Positions 1 through 5,067 of a stretch of DNA of 5,067 bases are shown in pieces (positions within the stretch are counted from its first letter, which is position 1; every line of letters starts with the position of its first letter). Source of the DNA: Myxococcales bacterium (GTDB lineage Bacteria > Myxococcota > Polyangia > Fen-1088). Location: positions 1 through 5,067 of the forward strand of contig PMJE01000014.1 in assembly GCA_003157315.1 (NCBI GenBank), given 5' to 3'. Below the pieces are notes generated by a model. That model worked only from the letters and a program-made list of their open reading frames with translations. It was not told the origin of the DNA and searched no databases. The position numbers and the translations under genes were made by a program.

Positions 1-483
1 AAAGCCCAGGGCGGCCAAGAGCCGACCCTCGCCGCTCCAAACCAGATAGCGCATTTGGGCTCCGCTCAGCGGGCGATAACCCAAGTAATGATAGCGGGCG
101 ATTAATTCATTCCACAGTGGCGAATGCCCTCCGCCCGATACCTGCTCAAAGAGCAGCGGCTCCAGCCCTGGGAGGGCTTCTTGCACCGGCGCTCTGGGTT
201 CGGAAGCCGAAGTGAGTGCGAAGCGGCGTTGGCCTCGGCCATTCTGACTGCGGGGTGCAGGCAGTTGGATCAAGCCGTCCTTCTCCATCCGCAGCAGGGC
301 CACCCGCGCACTCATCTCTTTGGGCTGGCCTAAGGTGTTGAGCCAGCCCAAGTCCTGGCACACCCGGCGCGACAAGGCCACCCGGCCCAGGGCGGGCTGG
401 AGCTGCAAGAGCTGCCGGATATGCGCCCAGTCCGACTCGCTCAACTCTCGCCCACAATAACGGCGCCCGGCCTCGGCACTCAT
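1..483 (-). CDS. DUF4338 / DruA-like protein, N-terminal 161 residues (partial)
   Basis: Reading leftward from the ATG at 483-481 gives 161 codons without a stop up to the window edge, so the C-terminus is missing. The N-terminal region has the pattern I know from DUF4338 proteins: RRYCGRELS (residues 7-15), a helical stretch with SRRVCQDLGW (38-47), then MSARVALLRMEKDGLIQLP (57-75). After a variable linker comes the start of the core domain, LWNELIARYHYLGYRPLSG (123-141) followed by MRYLVWSGEGRLLAALGF (144-161). DUF4338 is the domain of DruA in Druantia anti-phage systems, but stand-alone copies are very common and often sit beside transposases. No DruE helicase or other Druantia gene is visible. 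An AGGAG lies 8 bases before the ATG, which favours this start over an in-frame ATG at 531. The ATG overlaps the ancestral stop of the transposase frame, implying translational coupling. The biochemical role is unknown; a nuclease or mobile-element accessory role is only inferred. Confidence 0.85.
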   Translation of the reverse strand, partial: MSAEAGRRYCGRELSESDWAHIRQLLQLQPALGRVALSRRVCQDLGWLNTLGQPKEMSARVALLRMEKDGLIQLPAPRSQNGRGQRRFALTSASEPRAPVQEALPGLEPLLFEQVSGGGHSPLWNELIARYHYLGYRPLSGAQMRYLVWSGEGRLLAALGF

Positions 484-596
484 GGCGGATGCTCCTGGGT
501 GGTCCAGGCCGCCCGCTTCTCCGGGCTCCATTTCCAGGGCAGGAACTCGTCCAACTCGGCGGGGGCTCGGCCTCCCTGGCGTGCGCACGCCGCTAG
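480..596 (-). pseudogene. Detached C-terminal tail of IS66 TnpC
   Basis: These 38 codons plus a TGA lie in the same frame as the catalytic part, directly after its TAG. They read ARQGGRAPAELDEFLPWKW and then a charged end (SPEKRAAW and following). The LPW.W motif is the hallmark of the IS66 TnpC C-terminus. An uninterrupted parent would read YFQA-Tyr-LAACARQGG or similar, a single-base change (TAC or TAT to TAG) being enough to explain the stop. The fragment has no start codon of its own and is expressed only if the amber codon is read through. Its last bases overlap the next gene as ATGA. Confidence 0.8.
492..496 (-). promoter_or_regulatory. Ribosome-binding site of the DruA-like gene
   Basis: The minus strand reads AGGAG here, 8 bases before the ATG at 483-481. 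It lies inside the last codons of the ancestral transposase frame, which fits translational coupling. It decides the start at 483 over the in-frame ATG at 531, which has no such site. Confidence 0.65.
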
Positions 597-1961
597 CTAC
601 GCCTGGAAATAACGCCGCGGACAAATCCCCTGCTGCCGCAGCGTGGCCAGCAGCGTGAAACACGCGCAGGCCAGTTCACCACTCCACTGCGAGCCGCTCC
701 CGTAGAAGTTCTTGCGCGCCACGGCCAGCGGCCGGTTGGCCCGTTCGGCGGCGTTGTTGTCCATCGGCACTTGGGGATGCTCTACAAACACCGTCAGCCC
801 GGCCCAATGCCGGCGCAGGCTTTGCAAGAGCTTCTGCGGCTCTCCAGCCAACTGGCCCTCGGCCAGTTCCCGCTCCAAAGTCTCCTTCATCTCCTGAACC
901 TGGCGGCGCACCTCCGCCTCCAGTGCGGCCAACGGCCCGGCCTGCCCTTGGAACCTAGCCTGGCGCCGTTGCCCATTGCGGGCAAAGAGCCCGTTGATCC
1001 GCTCCACCCATTGCCCGGCCCAACTCGCCCAGCGGGGAGTGCCTTGGCCCAAATTAATAAAATCTCGGCGCTGGTGGCTCCAGCAATAGGCCAGTTGCAG
1101 CCGCCACTCCGAGCCCAGCAACCCCAAGTAGCCCGCATACCGGTCCACGTTCACGATCCCTTCGCTCCCTTTGGCAAAGAAGTCCCGAGGCACTTGCCCC
1201 GAGCGGGTCGGCTCCAGCAGAAAGGCGGTTACCTCCGGGCTCACCACCACCCAAAACCACCACTGCTGGCGCCTCTTACCCTGCGGCAAACAAAACATCG
1301 GCCAGCGCGTCTCATCCATCTGCCAAGGTGAGCCCTCGCGGCTCTGCAACACAAACCGCCCGGCCAGCGGCTGCACCAAATCCTTAATCTTCTGCAGCCC
1401 CCCGCTGAGCGTCCCCGCCGACACCTCCAAACCATGGGCCTGGAGTTCGGCCACCGTCCGGTGCAGCGGCTGGGACCAGGCGAACTTCTTCAACAATACC
1501 TGCACCCAGAAACTCACCCCGAAGAGCCCTTTGGGAATCAGCTTGGCCGGCTTGGGTGCACTGCGAATACCCCGACCGGCAGGACAATCACAACTGGGAC
1601 CATAACGGTGACGCACATGTCGATGGCGCACCAAGCCCACTTCCCATTGGATCTCCTCACTCTCCTCGGTCAGACCCGACTCGGGCCGCAGCTTGCCGCA
1701 GATCGGGCAGGTGCGTTGGGCCTCACTCAGGGTGTGATGGATGGTTTGTTCGGGCAAATCCAAACGCCGTCGCCGTTTCGGGCCTTTGCTCCCGGGCTGT
1801 TGCCCCCGGCGTCGTGGCCCGGGGCACCACTCCCCCCGCCCCCACCGGCTCCGTGCCCGGGGCCAGAGCCGGGACCGCTCCCGCTGACCCGCTCGATTCA
1901 GTCGCTCCCTCCGCTGCGCCAGCCTCGCCCTTGGCCTGGGTCGCTTCGGACTTGCGCCCAA
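597..1961 (-). CDS. IS66-family transposase, zinc-finger and DDE catalytic part
   Basis: The 454-residue open frame contains the DDE transposase core that would cut and join element ends. Residues 1-46 are out of the ancestral frame and look non-coding (Arg/Trp-rich). Genuine sequence begins near PGPRRRGQQPGSKG (47-60). A zinc-finger-like set follows: C85, C88 (CPIC), then C124 and C126. The catalytic acids fit D216 in WQMDETRW, D273 in NVDRYAGY and E406 in DNNAAERANRP, with the typical LAVARKNFYGSGS after it. The three acids are all present, so the core looks intact. A Gln/Arg/Glu-rich helical insertion (about 330-380) sits between the second and third acids, as in the family. The frame ends at an amber codon 38 codons before the ancestral end. 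Its annotated start has no support, because the real N-terminus lies in another frame upstream. Confidence 0.8.
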   Translation of the reverse strand: MGASPKRPRPRARLAQRRERLNRAGQRERSRLWPRARSRWGRGEWCPGPRRRGQQPGSKGPKRRRRLDLPEQTIHHTLSEAQRTCPICGKLRPESGLTEESEEIQWEVGLVRHRHVRHRYGPSCDCPAGRGIRSAPKPAKLIPKGLFGVSFWVQVLLKKFAWSQPLHRTVAELQAHGLEVSAGTLSGGLQKIKDLVQPLAGRFVLQSREGSPWQMDETRWPMFCLPQGKRRQQWWFWVVVSPEVTAFLLEPTRSGQVPRDFFAKGSEGIVNVDRYAGYLGLLGSEWRLQLAYCWSHQRRDFINLGQGTPRWASWAGQWVERINGLFARNGQRRQARFQGQAGPLAALEAEVRRQVQEMKETLERELAEGQLAGEPQKLLQSLRRHWAGLTVFVEHPQVPMDNNAAERANRPLAVARKNFYGSGSQWSGELACACFTLLATLRQQGICPRRYFQA

Positions 1962-2253
1962 ATTGTTGCTGCTTCAGCCAGACCAACTGCCTTTTGAGCC
2001 CTTCGTTCTGTTGCACACCCCAGCCGACCAGGACCAGCAACTGCTCAATGACCTTTTCGGCGGCCAGAACCCTGGCTTTCCATTGCTGCTCGCATCGGAG
2101 CGCTCGCCCATGTTGCGCCCAATAGTAATGAGCGGCCTGCCGATCACTCCATTGTCCCAGCGGGGACTGTGGGTCGCACGGCGCGGCTACAGGCTCGTTG
2201 ATACCGATCACCGCACCGACAGTAGCAAGGGAGGGGCGGTGTGTCCCGCACAA
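1723..2253 (-). CDS. IS66 TnpC, N-terminal fragment frame
   Basis: This 176-residue frame holds the start of the transposase. Residues about 36-60 (WSDRQAAHYYWAQHG and following) lead into a predicted coiled coil (about 55-97) that ends in LKRQLVWLKQQQFGRKSE (86-103), the family's leucine-zipper/DNA-binding N-terminal signature. Next comes an Ala/Gly/Glu/Pro-rich linker (104-144), normal for IS66 before the zinc finger. From about residue 145 the frame reads out of register with the family and ends in meaningless sequence, so only about 144 residues are genuine. The product alone lacks every catalytic residue. The first codon shown is TTG; the true start may be the GTG at 2211 or a nearby codon. 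Confidence 0.6.
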   Translation of the reverse strand: MCGTHRPSLATVGAVIGINEPVAAPCDPQSPLGQWSDRQAAHYYWAQHGRALRCEQQWKARVLAAEKVIEQLLVLVGWGVQQNEGLKRQLVWLKQQQFGRKSEATQAKGEAGAAEGATESSGSAGAVPALAPGTEPVGAGGVVPRATTPGATAREQRPETATAFGFARTNHPSHPE

Positions 2254-2398
2254 AATGAACCTATCGGCGGGATAACCGAAGTTTTACCTTCTAAGGCCTT
2301 GGAAAAAGAGGACTTGTGCTCCAGGCTCCGAGAAATGGTCATCCTTTTCCTTTCCCTGCCCCTGCCGATCCCATAACTTTCGCCGGACTGGTCGCACT
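2254..2398. other. Divergent spacer between the transposase remnant and the OPT gene
   Basis: This 145-bp stretch must hold the OPT promoter and perhaps the right end of the IS. I see no convincing -35/-10 pair and no recognisable IS terminal repeat. A TCCCGC (2244-2249) and GCGGGA (2267-2272) pair with a 17-base loop spans the possible TTG start of tnpC at 2253; its meaning is unclear. A pyrimidine-rich run (2342-2365) precedes the transporter. Confidence 0.4.
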
Positions 2399-4219
2399 AT
2401 GACGAACCATCCAACGTCTCGTTCGGGCGCCGGGCGGTTCTTGCCCCGGATTGGCTCACCTGCTTATCACCTCATGCTGGCCGGCGTGGCGATCCTGATC
2501 CTGGGGCCGCTGGGCGGGATTTCCGCCGCGTTCATGAACTTCTCCATCGGGTTCTTCATCGGCGGCCAGGTGCTGGCGGGCATCCTGGGCAGCACGATCA
2601 CGCTGGGCTACGGACCCGAGGGCAAACACGGCGCCAACTACATGCAGACCATGGCGGCTTCGGTCGCCGGCATGTGCGGCATGGCGGTGCTGATCCAGGC
2701 CCGCTATTGGCTCGGGCTCCCCGAGGTGCCGGCCTGGCAGCTGATCCTCTATTATACTTGCATCGGGATGTTCGGCGTCGGCCTCGGAATGGTCTATACC
2801 CCGATCCTGGTCGATCGGATGCAGCTGTCGTTTCCTTCCGGGCTCGCGGTGGCAAACATTCTCCGTGCGCTCACCGACAAGAACCTCCTGAAGAAATCCG
2901 TGGCCAAGCTCGGCGGCGGCATTTTCGCGGGCTATGCGGGAGGGCTGCTGTCGCTAAATCCGCCGGCGGCGATCGCGACGGCCGTCGAAAAGCTGGGCCT
3001 TTCCGCCTCGACGTTCGGCGCGGGGATGATCGTCGGGGCGCGGATCGCCATTCCGGCGCTGGTGGTGGCGTTGATCGGCGACATGATGAAACCCTACCTG
3101 ATCAGCATCGGCTGGCTCCACGAGGGCGAGCCGTTCCGCAAGATCGGTTTCATCATCGCGCTCGGTACCATCCTCGGTGCGGCCATCGTGGACATCGGGT
3201 TGATTCTCATCCAGGCGATCCAACGGCTGCGGCAAAAGAACGCCGAGCCCGTCGCGCCCGCGGAGGATTGGAAACGGGTGAACAATTTCCGTCTCGTCCT
3301 GTGGATCTTGTTTTGGGGGGCAGGGCTGGTGGTGGTGGGCAGTCAGGTGCTGCATCAGCCGGTGTTTTTCCTGGTCGTGGCGGTGCTGCTGAGTTTCCTG
3401 TTTGTGCTGGTGAATGGCATTTCACTCGGGATTTCCGACAGCAACCCGATTTCCAGCGCATTTGTCATGACGGTCTTTATCCTTGCGTCGGTGGGGCTGA
3501 AAGATCCGGGCGTCGGGCTGATGTGCGCCTCGATCCTGCTCATCGCGTGCAGCGAGGGCGGCGACATGCAGCAGGACCGGTCGACGGGCTGGCGCCTCGG
3601 CACCAGCCGCATCGTGCAATTCCGCTACCAGGTGATCGGGATCGCCATGGGTGCGGTGCTGGCGGTGACGCTGGCGAAGGTTTTCATGAGCGCCTATCCG
3701 GTCCTGAAGGTCGACCAGTTCGGCCACCACGTCGAGGGTGCGCAGCGATGGCAGTCGGCCATGACCTACAAGTTTGTGGGCGCGCTGCGCGGTATCACGA
3801 ACGCCAAGGGTTATGTGATGACGGCGTTGCGACTCGGCATCGCCATCGGTCTGGCCACCGAGGTCATGCGAAAGCTGCTCAAGGCCAACGCCGCCTACAA
3901 ACGCTTCGTCCAGAGAGGCCGCATGGGATTTGCGACGGATTTTCTGGTCGATGCCGTGGTGCTGCCCAGCCCGTACGCGTCGTCGTTTGGCGGCTTCGTG
4001 GAGTTGAACACGCTCTACTGGTGGGCCGGCGGGGGCACGCTCTCGTCGCTGTTCGATACGTGGCAGGAGCGGCGCAAAGCGCGCGAACTCCGGCCGGCGA
4101 ACGGCGAGATCCCATCGGATATGAGCACGATGTCGCTCATCGGCGGCGGCCTGATTGCCGGCGATTCGCTCGCAGCGCTCAGCGTGGGCGTCTACGGGCT
4201 GCTGACGACGGTGCTGTAG
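2399..4219 (+). CDS. OPT-family (oligopeptide / YSL-type) membrane transporter
   Basis: This complete 606-residue protein belongs to the OPT superfamily, proton-coupled symporters that carry small peptides, or metal chelates in YSL-type members, across the cytoplasmic membrane. The substrate cannot be told from this sequence. There are about 14-16 hydrophobic segments, starting near residue 24 after a short basic cytoplasmic end with no cleavable signal peptide. Signature stretches seen are GPEGKHGANYMQTMAASVA (72-90), SFPSGLAVANILRALTD (144-160), SDSNPISSAFVMT (346-358) and the loop GGDMQQDRSTGWRLGTS (387-403). The last segment ends at the C-terminus. No Shine-Dalgarno sequence is evident before the ATG, so the start is chosen by length and by the ORF boundary; an internal start before the first membrane segment is not excluded. 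The transposase remnant is divergent and only 145 bp away, so the native promoter may be altered. The stop codon overlaps a 13-bp inverted repeat. Confidence 0.88.
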   Translation: MTNHPTSRSGAGRFLPRIGSPAYHLMLAGVAILILGPLGGISAAFMNFSIGFFIGGQVLAGILGSTITLGYGPEGKHGANYMQTMAASVAGMCGMAVLIQARYWLGLPEVPAWQLILYYTCIGMFGVGLGMVYTPILVDRMQLSFPSGLAVANILRALTDKNLLKKSVAKLGGGIFAGYAGGLLSLNPPAAIATAVEKLGLSASTFGAGMIVGARIAIPALVVALIGDMMKPYLISIGWLHEGEPFRKIGFIIALGTILGAAIVDIGLILIQAIQRLRQKNAEPVAPAEDWKRVNNFRLVLWILFWGAGLVVVGSQVLHQPVFFLVVAVLLSFLFVLVNGISLGISDSNPISSAFVMTVFILASVGLKDPGVGLMCASILLIACSEGGDMQQDRSTGWRLGTSRIVQFRYQVIGIAMGAVLAVTLAKVFMSAYPVLKVDQFGHHVEGAQRWQSAMTYKFVGALRGITNAKGYVMTALRLGIAIGLATEVMRKLLKANAAYKRFVQRGRMGFATDFLVDAVVLPSPYASSFGGFVELNTLYWWAGGGTLSSLFDTWQERRKARELRPANGEIPSDMSTMSLIGGGLIAGDSLAALSVGVYGLLTTVL

Positions 4220-4302
4220 GAGTTTGTCGGGGCTTGGCGAAAAGTGCGGAATACATTCCTAGGTTCCGCCGCAATGCAAACCACCCCGACCGACAAACTC
4301 CT
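4218..4302. repeat. Inverted-repeat module with 13-bp perfect arms overlapping the OPT stop codon
   Basis: AGGAGTTTGTCGG (4218-4230) is exactly reverse-complementary to 4290-4302, enclosing 59 bases. Inside is a second pair, GCGGAA (4246-4251) with TTCCGC (4264-4269). The left arm shares two bases of the TAG stop of the transporter. The 85-bp size, terminal inverted repeats and position at a gene end suit a small non-autonomous (MITE-like) element or a large hairpin acting at the transcript 3' end. No clear target duplication flanks it and no T-run follows, so neither role is proven. Confidence 0.65.
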
Positions 4303-4305
4303 TGA

Positions 4306-4324
4306 TCCGCCGCAGTGCGGCGGA
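4306..4324. repeat. Short GC-rich hairpin downstream of the OPT gene
   Basis: TCCGCCGCA (4306-4314) and TGCGGCGGA (4316-4324) are perfect inverted copies around one central base, so a 6-7-bp stem with a small loop would form. It could slow or end transcription of the transporter, but no U-tract follows, so an intrinsic terminator is not supported. The left half is also repeated directly at 4265-4273, inside the preceding repeat module, so the right half could pair with either copy. Confidence 0.5.
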
Positions 4325-4374
4325 AGATCGAAGGGAGTGCCCGGTCGTGTTTGCGGGCAGATTCGCACAAGCGA

Positions 4375-4475
4375 TCGTGGTATCGTTTGCTGTAGCGGCG
4401 GTCTATGACCGCCGATTCAGTCAGGGACGGACGGCAGTCATAGACTGCCGCTACAGTTTTCAAACAATACCACGA
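4375..4475. repeat. 101-bp palindromic REP/MITE-like element with two mini-hairpins
   Basis: The left arm (4375-4414) and right arm (4432-4475) are inverted copies. Both begin TCGTGGTAT(C/T)GTTTG at the outer edge and run on through CTGTAGCGGC and the mini-hairpin. They differ by three substitutions and a four-base T-run in the right arm (4457-4460). Each arm holds its own perfect hairpin with 8-bp stem and 3-base loop: CGGCGGTC-TAT-GACCGCCG (4396-4414) and CGGCAGTC-ATA-GACTGCCG (4432-4450). A 17-base unpaired centre joins them. This matches the layout of paired REP elements or a small MITE. It contains no gene and lies 60 bp before the pta start. Confidence 0.8.
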
Positions 4476-4535
4476 CCCGTTTTGCCCTGTGGCATTGACG
4501 CTGCCCGGGCGATCACGCACCTTCCCGGCCGACTC

Positions 4536-5067
4536 ATGCCGCTTGTTGCAAAACTCATCGAAAGACTGCAGCGCCATCCGAAACGCATCGTCTTCGCGGA
4601 GGGCGCCGATCCGCGCGTGTTGCAGGCCGCCCGCCAGTGGGTGACGCGGCGCATGGGTGCGCCCATCCTGCTGGGCGACCGCCTGGCCATCAAGGAGGCG
4701 GCGACCCAGCTCTCGCTCGACACCCGGGGCATGCGCATCATCGAGCCGGAACAGAGCGAGGACTTCCGGGCGTTTGTGAAGCAGCTCGAACAGTTGCGCG
4801 TCGTGCAGAATCTCAAAATCGTCGACGCCCGCGAGGCGATGAAGGACACGAGCTACTACGCGACGATGATGCTCCTCAACGCGCAGGCCGATGCCCTCGT
4901 GGGCGGCGCCACGGTGTCGGATTCGAGTGCGCTCCGCCCCCTGTTTCAGTTGATTCCCCGGCAGGAACACGTGGAAACGGCCTCGTCGCTCATGATTCTC
5001 GATTGGGACGAAAAGAAGATCGGCACCGACGGCACGCTCTTCTTCGCCGATTGCGGCGTGATCCCCG
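4536..5067 (+). CDS. pta: Phosphate acetyltransferase, N-terminal 177 residues (partial)
   Basis: The frame starts at ATG 4536 and is open to the window edge, covering about half of a usual 330-residue enzyme of the PTA/PTB family. Pta interconverts acetyl-CoA plus phosphate with acetyl phosphate plus CoA in the cytoplasm, feeding acetate overflow or acetate use together with acetate kinase, which is not in the window. Family features are the N-terminal KRIVFAEGADPRVLQAA (16-32), the region ADALVGGATVSDSSALRPLF (118-137), and the strand LFFADCGVIP (168-177), close to the usual FADCAVNP. The catalytic and CoA-binding C-terminal half is not visible. A phosphate butyryltransferase is the main alternative. 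The start fits the family's usual N-terminus, although no Shine-Dalgarno is seen. The 316-bp repeat-rich gap suggests separate transcription from the transporter. Confidence 0.85.
   Translation, partial: MPLVAKLIERLQRHPKRIVFAEGADPRVLQAARQWVTRRMGAPILLGDRLAIKEAATQLSLDTRGMRIIEPEQSEDFRAFVKQLEQLRVVQNLKIVDAREAMKDTSYYATMMLLNAQADALVGGATVSDSSALRPLFQLIPRQEHVETASSLMILDWDEKKIGTDGTLFFADCGVIP

Larger units (their letters stand above)
1..2253 (-). mobile_element. IS66-type element segment (tnpC remnant plus DruA-like gene), left side cut by window
   Basis: The minus strand carries an IS66-family TnpC in pieces, followed at once by a DUF4338/DruA-like gene. IS66 elements often have tnpA-tnpB-tnpC. Here the DNA upstream of tnpC belongs to an oppositely oriented transporter gene, so tnpA and tnpB are absent and the element resembles the single-transposase (ISBst12-like) branch of IS66. 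The far end lies outside the window. I could not recognise a terminal inverted repeat on the near side, so the right boundary is placed at the first possible tnpC start and the true end may lie between 2253 and about 2390. With a frame change and a nonsense codon in the transposase, this copy is probably immobile by itself. Confidence 0.75.
480..2253 (-). pseudogene. tnpC: IS66-family transposase TnpC, disrupted by one frame change and one amber codon
   Basis: Joining three minus-strand segments rebuilds a full TnpC of up to about 590 residues: a coiled-coil and FGRKSE N-terminal region, a zinc-finger and DDE core, and an LPW.W-type C-terminal tail. The N-terminal frame must move by +1 to reach the core frame, as if one extra base had been gained. 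The neatest join is in the run of four G (four C on the coding strand) at 1821-1824, giving ...VVPGPRRRGQQPGSKG. The core frame then meets TAG at 599-597, yet 38 more family-like codons follow in the same frame up to TGA at 482-480. Both lesions could be real decay. The first could also be a homopolymer sequencing error or, less likely, programmed frameshifting. The likely start is uncertain: the 2253 codon is TTG, a GTG sits at 2211, and neither has a good ribosome-binding site. Confidence 0.75.
4220..4535. other. 316-bp non-coding gap between OPT and pta, mostly repeats
   Basis: No convincing gene lies here on either strand. The stretch holds the 13-bp-arm module, the GC hairpin and the 101-bp palindrome. 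Between the last two (4325-4374) is plain sequence with a loose partial echo of the palindrome edge (TCGTGTTTGC at 4345-4354). The last 60 bases (4476-4535) should hold the leader of pta. A TTGACG at 4495-4500 could be a -35-like box, but no matching -10 is seen, so no promoter is called. Confidence 0.6.

Noticed and set aside
146..457. 103-residue minus-strand frame inside the DruA-like gene
   Set aside because: It lies in a different frame from the DUF4338 motifs and is low-complexity Ala/Gly/Pro/Arg.
597..599. Amber codon as pyrrolysine or other recoding
   Set aside because: No pyrrolysine machinery or downstream recoding element is visible, and the residue expected in the family is an ordinary one. 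Simple nonsense mutation is the plainer reading.
1434..2376. Several plus-strand frames of 137-189 residues opposite the transposase
   Set aside because: They are Pro/Ala/Arg-rich antisense shadows of the TnpC frames, with no domain signal.
2674..4305. 543-residue open frame on the plus strand overlapping the OPT gene
   Set aside because: It is a shifted reading of the transporter, extremely Arg/Ala/Gly-rich, with no recognisable domain. Long shadow frames are expected in GC-rich coding DNA, and the other frame has clear OPT motifs.
4390..4456. Possible CRISPR repeats or a tRNA-like fold from the two similar hairpins
   Set aside because: There are only two copies, in inverted orientation, with no regular spacers. 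No tRNA arms such as a T-loop GTTCGA-type motif are seen.
4495..4523. TTGACG and CACCTT as a promoter for pta
   Set aside because: The -35-like box is good but the -10-like hexamer at the right spacing does not resemble TATAAT, so it is not called.
4179..4970. 263-residue open frame on the minus strand over the repeat gap and the pta start
   Set aside because: It is antisense to pta, runs through both palindromic repeats and shows no family features. The plus-strand frame carries the Pta motifs.

Overview
The window is GC-rich DNA from a free-living bacterium, most plausibly a member of the Verrucomicrobia (Opitutales-like) or the wider PVC group. That placement is an inference. It rests on the prokaryotic OPT-type transporter, on a single-gene IS66-type element carrying a DruA-like gene, and on a TGTAGCGGC(G/A)GTCTATGAC repeat of a kind I associate with these genomes. 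No rRNA, tRNA or CRISPR array is visible.

Left part (1-2253, minus strand): a mobile-element segment read leftward. From right to left it holds the N-terminal part of an IS66 TnpC transposase (about 2253-1825), its zinc-finger and DDE catalytic part (about 1824-597), a detached C-terminal tail (596-480), and a DUF4338/DruA-like gene that starts at 483 and runs off the window. The transposase carries two lesions: a one-base frame change near 1821-1824 and an in-frame amber codon at 599-597. Family motifs continue past both, so the original gene can be rebuilt as one frame ending in an ATGA overlap with the DruA-like gene. The two genes were therefore built as one translationally coupled unit. 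No tnpA or tnpB lies upstream of tnpC.

Right part (2254-5067, plus strand): a 145-bp divergent spacer, then a complete 606-residue OPT-family membrane transporter (2399-4219). A 316-bp non-coding stretch packed with inverted repeats follows, then the first 177 codons of a phosphate acetyltransferase gene (pta, 4536 to the edge). These look like ordinary chromosomal genes. The transporter imports a small peptide or metal-chelate type substrate that cannot be named from sequence. Pta interconverts acetyl-CoA and acetyl phosphate. The repeat-filled gap argues against a simple operon.

The most interesting points are the coupled and decayed tnpC/DruA-like pair, and a 101-bp palindromic repeat (4375-4475) whose two mini-hairpins differ by a compensated base pair.
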